DNA of 64,000 bases from Actibacterium ureilyticum (GCF_002285435.1 NZ_NSBT01000020.1:124001-188000), one strand, 5' to 3'; counted from the first letter of the stretch, positions 28,431 to 37,821 are shown. Translations and numbers: made by a program. Notes: generated by a model not told the origin, from the sequence alone.

Positions 28431-28708
28431 CCGGTGCGCCTGATGCGGATGCGACCAAGGGCGGTTGCGTCGACCTCGAACCCCGGGCCGGTGGGGCCAA
28501 CCCGGAACACCCGGCGAAATCGGGCGGTGGCGTTTGCCTGATCGTCGCCCTGGCGCAGGGTCACGCCCTCGGGCGTGTCGTCCAGCGCATCCTCGGCGCG
28601 TTGATCGCGAAAACCCTGATCGATCTTGCGGGTGACCGCATAGCTGGCCAGCGCCACGGCGCCATAGCGCAGCGCGAAACCGGCAATCGGGGCAAGGGGC
28701 AGGGGCAT
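28427..28708 (-). CDS. Small hypothetical protein with N-terminal membrane segment
   Basis: A 93-residue protein opening MPLPLAPIAGFALRYGAVAL, a single hydrophobic helix, followed by a charged soluble tail (KIDQGFRDQRAEDALDDTPEG). I do not recognise a domain of known function. The ATG at 28708 follows a GGAGG ribosome site; a longer frame upstream has no support. It overlaps the GST gene by 4 bases, so the two are probably coexpressed. Confidence 0.75.
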   Translation of the reverse strand: MPLPLAPIAGFALRYGAVALASYAVTRKIDQGFRDQRAEDALDDTPEGVTLRQGDDQANATARFRRVFRVGPTGPGFEVDATALGRIRIRRTG

Positions 28709-28761
28709 GGCGTCCTCCGTTCGTTGGCGAAAGCCTATGGCACGATTCGCGCCCTGTCCAA

Positions 28762-29370
28762 TCAAACCCGGCGCATCAGGTCGGCCAGCGCCGTTGCCCC
28801 AATCGACAGATCGCTTTCGTCAATCTGGTCGGCAGCGGCCAGACGCACCGCGTCATCCTTGTTCTGGTTCAGTTTCCACGTGCCATCGACCGCCGTGACC
28901 AGCATCCGGCAGGGGATAATGGTCCGCATCATCCGGTCCAGAATCTCGGGCGTCATCTTGGCGGTGGTCCAGGGCGGTTTCGGCGCCAGGCGATCCTCGA
29001 ACAGCACCGATTGCCGGTCCAGAAGGTCGCGCAGCTCGCCAGCCGGGCGGGTTTCCAGCGTACCGCGCAGATGCACCGCGACATAGTTCCAGGTCGGTAC
29101 CTGATCCTCGACCCCGTACCAATCGGGCGACACATAGCCATCCGGCCCCGAAACGGCCATCACGACCGGCCCCGGCAGCAGCTTGAGCAGCGGATTGGAG
29201 CGCACCAGATGCAGCTCCAGCGCCGCGCCGTCTTCGGACAACAGGAACGGCACATGCGCCAGAATCGGTCCGTCGGCCGCATTGGCGCACAGCGTGCCGA
29301 ACCCGCGCTTGCGCGCGAATTCCAGGTTTGCGTCGCGGGGCGTCCCGCGAAAGGCCGGGTTCGGATGCAT
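28762..29370 (-). CDS. FMN-binding negative transcriptional regulator / PaiB-like flavin-fold protein
   Basis: A 202-residue protein with the split-barrel flavin-binding fold of the PaiB family: MHPNPAFRGT opening, HVPFLLSEDG, VSPDWYG and PTWNYVAVHLRGTLE blocks, and the C-terminal KLNQNKDDAVR signature. PaiB of Bacillus was described as a regulator of sporulation and protease genes, but most homologues probably bind FMN or haem without proven DNA binding. The ATG at 29370 is the only sensible start. Confidence 0.9.
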   Translation of the reverse strand: MHPNPAFRGTPRDANLEFARKRGFGTLCANAADGPILAHVPFLLSEDGAALELHLVRSNPLLKLLPGPVVMAVSGPDGYVSPDWYGVEDQVPTWNYVAVHLRGTLETRPAGELRDLLDRQSVLFEDRLAPKPPWTTAKMTPEILDRMMRTIIPCRMLVTAVDGTWKLNQNKDDAVRLAAADQIDESDLSIGATALADLMRRV

Positions 29371-29385
29371 CGGGGCGGTTTCCTG

Positions 29386-30642
29386 TCAGGCGGCGGTCAG
29401 TTGGGTGCCATTTGAACCGGTAATGCGCGCGGTGACAATCGCGCCTTCGGGCTGATCGCTGTCGAACGCAACTTCGGTGAATTGCTCGGTCCGGCCCATG
29501 CGGGGATTTTCCAGCAGCACCTGATGCGATTTGCCGACCTGCGCCGCCAGATGCCGGGTGACCTGTGCCGCCCCCGCCGCACGCAGCCGCGCCGCGCGGT
29601 CCTTTATCGCGCGCCCATCGACCTGCGGCATCCGGGCGGCGGGCGTGCCGGGCCGGGGGCTGTAAGGAAAGACATGCAGCCAGGTCAGGTCGCATTCGGT
29701 GACCAGTTTCAGCGCGTTTTCGAACATCGCCTCGGTCTCGGTCGGGAAACCGGCGATGATATCGGCGCCGAACGTGATGTCGGGGCGCAGCGCGCGGGCC
29801 TCTTGCGCAAAGCGGATCGCGTCGTCGCGCAGATGCCGCCGCTTCATCCGTTTCAGGATCAGGTCGTCGCCATGCTGCAGCGACAGATGCAGATGCGGCA
29901 TCAGCCGCGGTTCGCTGGCGATGGCCAGCATCAGGTTCTCGTCCACCTCGATCGAATCGATCGAGCTGATGCGCAAACGCGGCAGGTCGGGCACCAGCTT
30001 CAGGATCCGCATCACCAGATCGCCCAGCTTCGGCGCGGCGGGCAGATCGGCCCCCCAGGATGTCAGATCGACCCCGGTCAGCACGACCTCGTTATAGCCG
30101 CGATCCACCAGCCGCTTGATCTGTTCGACCACCACCCCGGCGGGAACCGACCGCGAGTTGCCCCGGCCATAGGGGATGATGCAGAAGGTACAGCGGTGAT
30201 CGCAGCCATTCTGCACCTGGACATAGGCGCGCGAGCGCGTCCCGAACCCATCGATCAGGTGCCCGGCGGTTTCGGTGACCGACATGATGTCGTCTACGGC
30301 GACCTTTTCCGTCTCGCCGATCAGGTCGGGCACCATGCTGGCCCAGGTCTGGGGCTGCATCTTTTCGGTATTGCCGATGACGCGCGTGACCTCGGGCATC
30401 CCGGCAAAGGTCTCCGGCTCGGTCTGGGCAGCGCAGCCGGTGACGATCAGCGGCGCATCGGGGTTTTCACGGCGCAGGCGGCGAATCTCCTGCTTGGCCT
30501 TGCGTACGGCCTCGGACGTCACGGCGCAGGTGTTCACCACCAGCGCATCGCGCAGCCCGGCCTGTGCGGCCAGTTCCTTCATCGCCTCGGTCTCATAGGC
30601 GTTCAGGCGGCAACCAAGGGTGCTGAACTTGGGCGCGCTCAT
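29386..30642 (-). CDS. mtaB: tRNA t6A37 methylthiotransferase
   Basis: Radical-SAM enzyme converting N6-threonylcarbamoyladenosine-37 to its 2-methylthio form in tRNAs reading ANN codons. The 418-residue protein has the N-terminal MTTase cluster Cys in TLGCRLNAYE and VVNTCAVT, the radical-SAM CX3CX2C motif (CDHRCTFCIIPYGRG) and a C-terminal TRAM-like region. The ATG at 30642 overlaps the dapF stop; upstream frame is dapF antisense-frame noise. Lysine tRNA, encoded 0.9 kb away, is one known substrate of this modification. Confidence 0.95.
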   Translation of the reverse strand: MSAPKFSTLGCRLNAYETEAMKELAAQAGLRDALVVNTCAVTSEAVRKAKQEIRRLRRENPDAPLIVTGCAAQTEPETFAGMPEVTRVIGNTEKMQPQTWASMVPDLIGETEKVAVDDIMSVTETAGHLIDGFGTRSRAYVQVQNGCDHRCTFCIIPYGRGNSRSVPAGVVVEQIKRLVDRGYNEVVLTGVDLTSWGADLPAAPKLGDLVMRILKLVPDLPRLRISSIDSIEVDENLMLAIASEPRLMPHLHLSLQHGDDLILKRMKRRHLRDDAIRFAQEARALRPDITFGADIIAGFPTETEAMFENALKLVTECDLTWLHVFPYSPRPGTPAARMPQVDGRAIKDRAARLRAAGAAQVTRHLAAQVGKSHQVLLENPRMGRTEQFTEVAFDSDQPEGAIVTARITGSNGTQLTAA

Positions 30643-31457
30643 CTGAGCCTCCAGTGTCCGTCGGCGACATGCGCGGTCGGCCCGGTCATCCAGACGCCAT
30701 CTTCGGCCCAGTCGATCCAGATCGTGCCGCCGTCCAGCTCGATCGTGACCTTGCGCCCGGTCAGCCCCCGCCGCGCGGCGGCAACGGCCACCGCACAGGA
30801 AGACGAGCCCGAGGCCAGCGTGACGCCCACCCCACGCTCCCACACCCGCATCCGCAAGTGATCCGGCCCGATCAGGTGGGCCACCTGCACATTGGTACGC
30901 TGGGGGTAAAGCGGGTGATGCTCATGCGTGGCGCCAAAGGTTGCCAGATCGACCGCCTCGGCATCGTCGACAAAGAAGCTGCAATGCGGGTTGCCCATGC
31001 CAGTGGCCGTGGGGGCGCCGTCAATCGGCAGTTCCAACGTTTCCATCTCATGCGCCAGCGGAATCTCCTGCCATTCCAGCTGCGGCTTGCCCATGTTCAC
31101 CGATGTCAGCCCGTTGCCCGCATCGCGCGCAAACAGCACCCCGCGTTCGGTTTTTAACGTCAGGTGAGCGTCGCCGGATTCCTCCATCAGGAACCGCGCG
31201 ATACAGCGGGTGGCATTTCCGCACGCGGCCGAGGTCGAGCCGTCGGCGTTATAAAACACCAGCTCGGCGTTGGTGAAATGACCCGGCCGGATCACCGCCA
31301 ACTGGTCAAACCCGATCCCCCGATGCCGGTCGGCAATGGCCACGACGATATCTTCGGTCAGGCCGCTTGGGCCCTGCCGTTCGTCAATCACCACAAAGTC
31401 GTTGCCAAGCCCATGCATCTTCATGAAGGGCAGGCGATCTGATCGCGTTTCCTGCAT
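30639..31457 (-). CDS. dapF: Diaminopimelate epimerase
   Basis: Interconverts LL- and meso-diaminopimelate for lysine and peptidoglycan synthesis. The two catalytic cysteines are visible in SAACGNATRC and ASGSSSCAVA, and the opening FMKMHGLGNDFVVID is diagnostic. The 272-residue form begins at 31457; an internal ATG (31424, MKMHGLG) gives a 261-residue alternative, and neither has a clear ribosome site. Overlaps mtaB by 4 bases. Confidence 0.95.
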   Translation of the reverse strand: MQETRSDRLPFMKMHGLGNDFVVIDERQGPSGLTEDIVVAIADRHRGIGFDQLAVIRPGHFTNAELVFYNADGSTSAACGNATRCIARFLMEESGDAHLTLKTERGVLFARDAGNGLTSVNMGKPQLEWQEIPLAHEMETLELPIDGAPTATGMGNPHCSFFVDDAEAVDLATFGATHEHHPLYPQRTNVQVAHLIGPDHLRMRVWERGVGVTLASGSSSCAVAVAAARRGLTGRKVTIELDGGTIWIDWAEDGVWMTGPTAHVADGHWRLR

Positions 31458-31513
31458 GCGGGGGCATATAAAGTGTGGCGCAAAAATATTCCAGAGAATG
31501 TGTGATTTCCGGG

Positions 31514-31542
31514 TTGACCCCACCCGCCCGTCTTTCTAGATA
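31514..31542 (+). promoter_or_regulatory. Promoter of the tRNA-Lys gene
   Basis: TTGACC at 31514-31519 and TAGATA at 31537-31542 are separated by exactly 17 bases, with the mature tRNA starting 12 bases downstream. This is the best sigma-70-type promoter in the window. Confidence 0.8.
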
Positions 31543-31553
31543 GGCCGCCTAGT

Positions 31554-31629
31554 GGGCCGTTAGCTCAGTTGGTAGAGCAACTGACTTTTAATCAGTGGGT
31601 CGCAGGTTCGAATCCTGCACGGCTCACCA
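31554..31629 (+). tRNA. tRNA-Lys (anticodon UUU)
   Basis: A 76-base cloverleaf with encoded CCA. The acceptor stem GGGCCGT pairs with ACGGCTC (one G-T pair), the D-arm is AGCTCAGTTGGTAGAGC, the anticodon arm is ACTGA-CTTTTAA-TCAGT with anticodon TTT, and the T-arm is GCAGG-TTCGAAT-CCTGC. A short T-run follows at 31630-31634. Confidence 0.97.
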
Positions 31630-31898
31630 TTTTTCTCAGGCGGAAAAGCTCAGAGAAGGTGGTGCCCGCCCGGTGGGGTGGTGATCTTCCGGAATATGCA
31701 GAATATCGGATGGGGTGTCTGGCTCGGATGACTTGGCCAGCGGCAGCGCCCCGCGCAGCGGGGGCACAGAACGATCAGGGTCTTTTGATAGTGCGCGCGC
31801 TTCATGTGCGAAGCTCATTGCGGACGTGGATGCAGAGACCTACGCCATTCATCCAAAGATATTTGCTCGCCAGGGCCACTCTTGCAGAACATGCAAGG
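31630..31898. other. Non-coding stretch between tRNA-Lys and LysR remnant
   Basis: A 269-base stretch in which I see no convincing gene. It marks the change from housekeeping genes to accessory catabolic genes. No copy of the tRNA 3' end was found elsewhere in the window, so an attachment-site pair is not demonstrated. Confidence 0.5.
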
Positions 31899-32520
31899 TC
31901 AGGCCGAGCGTAGCGACGCGGCCACCGCTTTGGCCAGGTAACCCATCAGCAGCGAAACGCGCGGGATGGATTTCAGGTCCGGATGGGTCAGAACCCAAAG
32001 GCTGTTGGGCGGAATATCGGTCAAGCCGAGCAGCCGGACCAGATCGGGGCGCGCCAGATCATCGGGCAACAAGGCCAGCCCGTGCCCGGCTGCCGCCAGT
32101 CCCGCGATACTGGTTAGATCGTCACAGCGCAGGTCGGTCCGGGCCTGATCGAGCGTGAACAAGGCCGAGTAGGCGGGATGAGCAGCCAGTTTCCCGGCTG
32201 GACTGATCAAACGATGTGATCGCAGCGCTTCGCGTGTTTCCGGCTGCCCGAACGCCGCGACATACGCGTTTGAACCATAGACCGCCCATTGAATGCTGGA
32301 AATCCTCCGTCCCCACAAATGCTCGGGTGGCGCATGGGCTACCCGCAGAGCGATATCGGCGTCGCGAGAGGTCATGTTCGCTTCGACATTGGACACCAGA
32401 AGCTCGACCCTGATGTCGGGGTATTCGGTCGTGAATTGCGACAGCAGTTCGGGCAGTATCTTGTCTGCGAAGCTGCTTGGTGTGGACAGCCGCACGATGC
32501 CGCTGGCCCCCTGGTCGCGA
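31899..32520 (-). pseudogene. LysR-family regulator remnant (effector-binding domain only)
   Basis: About 207 codons of a LysR co-inducer-binding domain: GASGIVRLSTPSSFADKILP, then the typical second-half motifs SIAGLAAAGHGLALLP and the C-terminal end are intact. The N-terminal winged-helix DNA-binding domain (about 85-90 residues) is missing, and the reading frame runs directly out of tctA sequence at about 32520-32536. A GTG at 32495 could initiate a fragment, but it could not bind DNA. It is best read as the 3' part of a regulator left by a deletion that also removed the tctA 3' end. Confidence 0.85.
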
Positions 32521-32536
32521 CCGGCAACGCGACCAG
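32511..32536. repeat. 9-bp perfect inverted repeat at the tctA/LysR deletion junction
   Basis: CTGGTCGCG (32511-32519) and CGCGACCAG (32528-32536) flank an 8-base spacer at the point where TctA homology (DMFWS) stops and LysR homology (RDQGASG) begins. It may have promoted the deletion or arisen with it. Confidence 0.7.
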
Positions 32537-33591
32537 AACATGTCGGGCTGGTCGACCATCAGCATCGGGCCGGGGTTGAGCCCGTGGATGAACAGCGCGC
32601 CGATCATGATGGCGGTAACCGCGTCGCCGGGAATGCCCAGCGTCATCATCGGAATGAACGCCCCGCCCACAGCCGCGTTATTGGCGGTTTCGGGCGCCAC
32701 CAACCCCTCTATCGCGCCGTCGCCAAAGGGGCGTTCGGGGTTCTTGGTCACGCGCTTGGCATGGTCATAGGCCATGAGCGCCGCGATATCGCTTCCGGTT
32801 CCGGGCAGGGCCCCGATGACCACGCCGATGGACGAGGTTTGCAGGCTCAGTGGCAGGTGTTTGCGGACCGTGGCAAGCGATGGGACAACGCGGCTGATCT
32901 TCTGGCGTATGGCATCCTTGTTCACGTGGTGAAGCTGCAACAATGCCTCGGACACGCCGAACATGCCGATCATCACCGCAATGAACGAGATCCCGCCCTC
33001 CAGCAGCTGCACATCGAAGGTGAAGCGTTCGGCAAAGGTCAGTGGATCGCGGCCCACCGCGCCGATGGCAAGGCCGAGCGCCCCGGTAAAGATGCCCTTG
33101 AGAAGCGAACCCTGGCTGAGCGAGCCGACAAGCAGGATGCCGAGAATGGCAAGCAGCATGTAGTCGCGCGGCTGAAATCTGAGCGCGAATTCCGACACCA
33201 GCGGGGCGGCAAGCGCCAGCACGCCGATCCCGATGAACCCGCCGATGAAGGACATGACCGTGGTCACCCCGATGGCCGTGCCCGCTTCGCCGCGCTTGGC
33301 CAGGGGATAGCCGTCAAGCGCAGTTGCGATGGCCGATGGTGCGCCGGGTATATTCAGCAGGATCGCCGTGCGCGAGCCGCCATAGACCCCGCCCATATAG
33401 ATCCCGATCATCAGCGCGATCGCGGGCTGGACCTCCCACGAGAAGGTGAACGAGATCAGGATCGACACCGCCATGGTGACCGACAGGCCGGGGATCGCCC
33501 CGACATAGACCCCCGAGAATGTGCCAAGCCCCACCAGAAGCAAAAGCTGGGGCTGCAGGAAAACGGTAAGGAAATCCATCGCGATGCTCAT
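32530..33591 (-). pseudogene. tctA: Truncated TctA-family large permease subunit
   Basis: The first 354 codons of the large membrane subunit of a tripartite tricarboxylate transporter, with the family motifs GAIPGLSVTMAV, GGVYGGSRTAILLNIPGAPSAIATALDGYPLA (in parts) and PGTGSDIAALMAYDHAKR. Normal TctA is about 500 residues; here homology ends at LMVDQPDMFWS and the frame continues into out-of-frame LysR sequence for another 136 codons. The last membrane helices are therefore lost. The ATG overlaps the tctB stop. Together with the tctC stop mutation, this transporter should be inactive. Confidence 0.88.
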
Positions 33592-34163
33592 GACGCGCCC
33601 CCCGGGGTCAGGTTGCGGAAAAACTGGATCAGTTCGGCTTCGGGCACCAACCCCGTGGGCATCAGCACGCTGAACACGATGCGGAAGATCAGCCAGATCG
33701 CGACAAGGCTGCCGAGCGATATGGCCAGCGTCCAGCCCCAGTTGCGCCGGGCAAGGATCTTGAGTGCGGCGATCAGAAACAGCGCCGATGTCGGCAGGAA
33801 CCCAAGCGGGCGAAGCACGATGCCATAGCCCACAAGCAGCAGCGCGAACACCAGAACGACCGGCGGCAGGATGTCGCGGACGAGGGTCTCGGCGCGGTCA
33901 AGCGGCAGGCGCAGGGTCTTCACAAGGATCAGCGCGGCGCTGACCAGCATGACGCCCGTCGTTGCCAGCGGGATCGAGCGTGGCGAGGACAGCCCATTCG
34001 GGCCGAAGGGATTTTCGATCCCCAAAGCACTCCAGACAAGCACCGCGCTTGCGCAGGCCAAGGCGGCCGCAAACGCTGCCTCGCCCGGGCGGCGCTTGTC
34101 CGGCTCGCCCCCGGGCGTCGCATCCGATGTCCCGTCATGATGTTCCGGGTCAATGTAATCCAT
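33588..34163 (-). CDS. tctB: TctB-family small permease subunit
   Basis: A 191-residue protein with a hydrophilic N-terminus and four hydrophobic helices (ACASAVLVWSALG; ATTGVMLVSAALILV; LPPVVLVFALLLVGYG; TLAISLGSLVAIWLIF), the layout of TctB small subunits. The frame is intact, but its partners tctA (truncated) and tctC (nonsense) are broken, so it is likely a non-functional passenger. Its stop overlaps the tctA ATG. Confidence 0.85.
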   Translation of the reverse strand: MDYIDPEHHDGTSDATPGGEPDKRRPGEAAFAAALACASAVLVWSALGIENPFGPNGLSSPRSIPLATTGVMLVSAALILVKTLRLPLDRAETLVRDILPPVVLVFALLLVGYGIVLRPLGFLPTSALFLIAALKILARRNWGWTLAISLGSLVAIWLIFRIVFSVLMPTGLVPEAELIQFFRNLTPGGAS

Positions 34164-34252
34164 GGCGTCCCCCCGGCCTGTTGGCCCCTGCGGTCGGCGC
34201 CGCGCCCTGTGTCAGCGCGCGGCGCCCCTCTCTCAACCCCTACAACGCGCGC

Positions 34253-35251
34253 CTATTGGCCCGGCCGCGAAATCCCGAAATCTTCGGGCGATTTCTTGGA
34301 GAACCCCGCGTCATGCACAAGCCAGCTGGATACCGAGCGGTAACTGGTCAGGAAGTCGACCGCTTCGGCGCCGCCGATATTGGAAATCGAAAAACCGCGG
34401 CCTTCCATCAGCTCGACGAACTCGGGGTTCCGAGCACCGGCTTCAAAGGCGGCAGAAAGCTTGGCCACGACATCGTCGGGCGTGCCAGCGGGCGCGAAGA
34501 CACCAAAAAACGGCCCCCACGGCAGATAGCTTTCGAACCCCGGAAAGGCTTCGGTGATGGGCGAAACGCCGGGCACCAGATCATTTTCAACGACATCGAC
34601 CAGGCCGATGACCTTCATGCGGCCGGCCCGCACACCTTCGAACGCTGCACCCAGCGCAACCGGCATCACGTCGATCGCTCCGCCCTGCAACGCGGTAAGC
34701 GCAGGGCCGTCACCGTCATAGGGCACGCGGGTCAAATCCAGATCGACCTGGCTTGTCAGCATCGCCAGCACGATCGAGGTTAGGCCGCCGGGCCCGGTCG
34801 AACCGACGCGTACCTCGCCCGGGTTGGCCTCGGCAAAGGCCACGAACTCTTTCATCGTGTCATAGGGCGCGTCGGCACCTGCCACGAAGACAGGCACGCC
34901 ACGCGCCAGAACCCGGACCGGCACCATATCGTTGTAGTCGGTCTCGCCCAGGCCCAGAACCTTTTACATCTGCGGGTTTTCAGCGCCCATCAACAGCGTA
35001 TAACCATCGGCTTTGCCCCCCGCCACGTGGTTCAACGCAATCGCGCCCACGGCACCGGTCATGTTCTGCATAACGATCTTGCCGCCCAATGCAGCCTCGG
35101 CATGCGGCGTCACAGAGCGCATGACCGTGTCGGTCGATCCGCCGGCCCCCCACTGGATGATGCCCTGAATTTCCTTCTCGGGGTATTCGGCAACAGCCTG
35201 CGTGGCCGCGCCGCTGGCCATGAGCGCCAGTGCGATGAGTGTCTTTTTCAT
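34253..35251 (-). pseudogene. tctC: TctC-family periplasmic binding protein broken by an in-frame stop
   Basis: A tripartite tricarboxylate transporter substrate-binding protein (Bug family) with a Sec signal (LIALALMASGAATQAVA). The frame is continuous over 332 codons except codon 96, which is TAA at 34966-34964 between ENPQM and KVLGLGETDYND. A Tyr (TAC/TAT) would fit the family at that point, so a single substitution explains the break. The second part (PYDTMKEFVAFAEANPGEVRVGSTGPGG) is well conserved. Unless the stop is read through or is a sequencing error, no full protein is made. Confidence 0.9.
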
Positions 35252-35321
35252 GGTTTCCTCCCATTGAATCAGGCAGTGGAGTTTCCTCCGGTTGCAAAGA
35301 AGCGGGTGCCCGCTTCGATCC

Positions 35322-36125
35322 TCACTGTGCGGGCAAGCCCTCGCCCAGCAAAAAATCGACAAGCCTTTCGGCTTCGGCATCGAACATGCCTGCTCCGGCC
35401 ATGGTCCTGCACCCAAGGTTGCGCGCGGCCTGCAGCATCGGTGTCACGGCGGGTTTTGTGATCGAATCCGCGACGAACTGATCGGCGTTCATCTTCGTGG
35501 GGTCGGCTGGAAAGGGGTCGCCTTCGCGCATGCCGCAGGGCGTCACATTCGCGATGAAATCGACGCCGGTCGGATCGTCGCTACCGATCCCGACCTTGCC
35601 CGGATATCTGGCGTCCAGCGCGGCAATCGTCGCATCGCGGCGCGCGGTGTCGATCTCGGCGATTTTCAGATGCGCCGCCCCGCGCGCAAGAATCTCGTAG
35701 GCAACCGCGCTGCCCGCCCCGCCGACGCCGACCAGCAGGGCGCGCTTGTCCGCGACATCAAAGCCAAGCGCCTTGACGCCGTCCATATAGCCCAGGCCAT
35801 CGACGTTATCGGCGATATAGCGGCCATCGGCGTCCTTGTGGATCACATTGACCGAGCCGACGAATTTCGCGCGCTCTGATACGACGTCGCAAGATTGCAG
35901 CGCGTCGATCTTATGCGGCAGCGTCACCACGATCCCGCCGACATTTTCCATTTTGCGGAACGCGTCGAGTGTCGAGTGGATGTTCTCTGGCCGCACGTTC
36001 ACCGGCGGAACAATGGCGTTGATCCCGCGGCGGTCGAAGATTTCGGTCAGGAATCGCGGCGAACGGACCTGTGCGATCGGATGCCCGACGATGGGATAAA
36101 GCGTGGTTTCACCGCTAAGCTGCAT
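35322..36125 (-). CDS. AroE-like shikimate/quinate dehydrogenase-family protein
   Basis: A 267-residue NAD(P)-dependent dehydrogenase. The substrate-binding N-terminus (YPIVGHPIAQVRSP), catalytic lysine motif TLPHK and catalytic Asp in NVDGLGY are present, followed by the Rossmann motif VGVGGAGSAVAYEIL. The SxS of true AroE (SRSP in E. coli) reads VRSP and NTDG reads NVDG, so it is likely one of the catabolic AroE-like paralogues acting on shikimate, quinate or a related cyclic acid. The ATG at 36125 overlaps the end of the upstream flavoprotein gene by 11 bases. It belongs to the IclR-controlled cluster. Confidence 0.9.
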   Translation of the reverse strand: MQLSGETTLYPIVGHPIAQVRSPRFLTEIFDRRGINAIVPPVNVRPENIHSTLDAFRKMENVGGIVVTLPHKIDALQSCDVVSERAKFVGSVNVIHKDADGRYIADNVDGLGYMDGVKALGFDVADKRALLVGVGGAGSAVAYEILARGAAHLKIAEIDTARRDATIAALDARYPGKVGIGSDDPTGVDFIANVTPCGMREGDPFPADPTKMNADQFVADSITKPAVTPMLQAARNLGCRTMAGAGMFDAEAERLVDFLLGEGLPAQ

Positions 36126-37821
36126 GAGAGTGTCCTTTGTTGTCTTTTGCGCGGGCTGCGGCGTGGCGTGCCGCGATGGCTCCGAACACCAGCGCTGGCC
36201 CCAGCGTGATGCCCGGCCCGGGATAGGTGCCGCCCATGATCGAGTGCAGATCGTTGCCCGCCGCATAGACGCCCTCGATCACCGTGCCGTCGGCCCGCAG
36301 CAGCTCTGCATTCGGTGTGGCGGCAAACCCCTTGGCCGTGCCGATGTCCGCGGGCTGCAATCGAACCGCGTAAAACGGGGGTGTGGCGATTGTGCCTAAT
36401 GTCGGGTTCGGCGTGACCGCGGCGTCGCCATTATGGCGCTGATAGGCAGAGCTGCCCCGGCCGAACCTGTCGTCCCGGCCCGCCTGCGCGGCTGCATTTA
36501 TCTCGTCCAGACTGGCCTGCAAAAGCGTCGGGTCGGTGCCGGTTCTTGCGGCAAGTTCCGCAACCGACCGCGCCGCGATCAGATAGCCATCCTTGACATG
36601 GGGTCGCAGGTCGTCGCCACCCGGGCGCACCATCCCAAGCCCGTATTTCGCGATGGCCCGGGCATCCATGATGATCCACGCATGCCGCGTGGCCTCGCCC
36701 CCCTGCAGCATCGCCTTGCCGAAAGCGTGATAAGAGCAGGTCTCGTTGACGAACCGTGCGCCGTGGCGGTCGACACAGACCGATCCGGGCTTCGCGCGGT
36801 CCAGCACGAAATGCGGAAAGACCGCGTTGCTGCCATCGCCACGCGTGCGGATCGAGCATGGCGCCCAGAAGGCGTTCTGGTCATTGCCCTGCCCATAGAC
36901 CGCGCCAAGTGCGTCGGCCAGCGCGTGCATCTCGCCGGTGTGGCCGGGGGCCGAGGGGCTGTCGGCTGGCAGGGCATCGGGCAGGTGCGCCGCGCGGCGC
37001 TCTGCCGAGCGGCCAAATCCACCGGAGGCCAGGATGACGCCACCGCTTCCGCGCACGGTCTTCGTCGATCCGCCGCAGGCCAGGGTCAGATCCACGCCGC
37101 CGTCGCCATTGGGAACCATACCGGTCGCGCTGGTGTTCAGCACGATCTCGACCCCGCAATCATTTGCCGAGGCCAGCAGCCGCCCGACAAGCGCCGCCCC
37201 CATCACAAGCCGCGTATGGCGCCCGTAGAGCGCCCTGTCGCGGGCATAGCGCAGGACGATCTTCGCCACATGCGCAAAAGAGCCAAAGGATTTATAGCGG
37301 TTCAGCAAATGGCCGATATCCACCCGGTCGATATTCATGCCGCCCAGAACCGTGAACTCGGGGATGGGCGGACGGATGAGTTCGCGCAGTTTGCCCATCG
37401 CGCGGGTGTCGAAGGGAACGGGTTCGATCGCGCGGCCATTCAAGGTCGGGTTGGGGTGATCCCATTCGTAATCGGGGTGTTTGGGATAGGGGCGAAAGGC
37501 CACCTGGGTCATTTTGCCAAGGGTCTCGATCACCTCTGGCGCAGCATCCAGGAAGGCCGAACGCAAGGCTGCATCGCCATGATTCCCGACAACGCTGTCC
37601 AGAAACGCCGCAACAGCCACGCGGCTGTCTTCCGCGTTGACGCTTTTGCCGATGGCCGTGCCGGGGGCCCAGACCGTGCCGCCGGACAGGGCAGAGGTGC
37701 CGCCGACATATTCGGTGCGCTCCACCAGTAGAACCCTGGCGCCGGTCAGGGCTCCGAAAACCGCGGCCGACAGACCGGCCGCGCCCGCCCCCATGACGAC
37801 GATGTCATAGCGCGCAGACAT
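36115..37821 (-). CDS. FAD-dependent flavoprotein of the fumarate reductase/3-ketosteroid dehydrogenase family
   Basis: A 568-residue single-chain flavoprotein with the dinucleotide motif IVVMGAGAAGLSAAVFGA, the GGTSALSGGTVWAPGT loop and the C-terminal FAD segment GVYAAGNDLHSIMGGTYPGPG. This family oxidises or reduces alpha/beta C-C bonds next to a carbonyl or carboxylate. A second related flavoprotein lies on the other side of the IclR gene. It has no signal peptide, so is cytoplasmic. The ATG at 37821 (MSARYDIVV) gives the usual start; a longer frame begins at 37845. Confidence 0.9.
   Translation of the reverse strand: MSARYDIVVMGAGAAGLSAAVFGALTGARVLLVERTEYVGGTSALSGGTVWAPGTAIGKSVNAEDSRVAVAAFLDSVVGNHGDAALRSAFLDAAPEVIETLGKMTQVAFRPYPKHPDYEWDHPNPTLNGRAIEPVPFDTRAMGKLRELIRPPIPEFTVLGGMNIDRVDIGHLLNRYKSFGSFAHVAKIVLRYARDRALYGRHTRLVMGAALVGRLLASANDCGVEIVLNTSATGMVPNGDGGVDLTLACGGSTKTVRGSGGVILASGGFGRSAERRAAHLPDALPADSPSAPGHTGEMHALADALGAVYGQGNDQNAFWAPCSIRTRGDGSNAVFPHFVLDRAKPGSVCVDRHGARFVNETCSYHAFGKAMLQGGEATRHAWIIMDARAIAKYGLGMVRPGGDDLRPHVKDGYLIAARSVAELAARTGTDPTLLQASLDEINAAAQAGRDDRFGRGSSAYQRHNGDAAVTPNPTLGTIATPPFYAVRLQPADIGTAKGFAATPNAELLRADGTVIEGVYAAGNDLHSIMGGTYPGPGITLGPALVFGAIAARHAAARAKDNKGHSHAA

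Noticed and set aside
31554-31898. tRNA-Lys as a proven island attachment site
   Set aside because: No second copy of the tRNA 3' end and no integrase gene were found in the window.
31899-32495. Treating the 198-codon LysR frame as a complete small regulator
   Set aside because: It lacks the DNA-binding domain and its start lies inside what is normally the hinge of a LysR protein.
32122-33591. Treating the 489-codon tctA frame as an intact permease
   Set aside because: After residue 354 the translation matches no TctA sequence and reads LysR DNA in the wrong frame.
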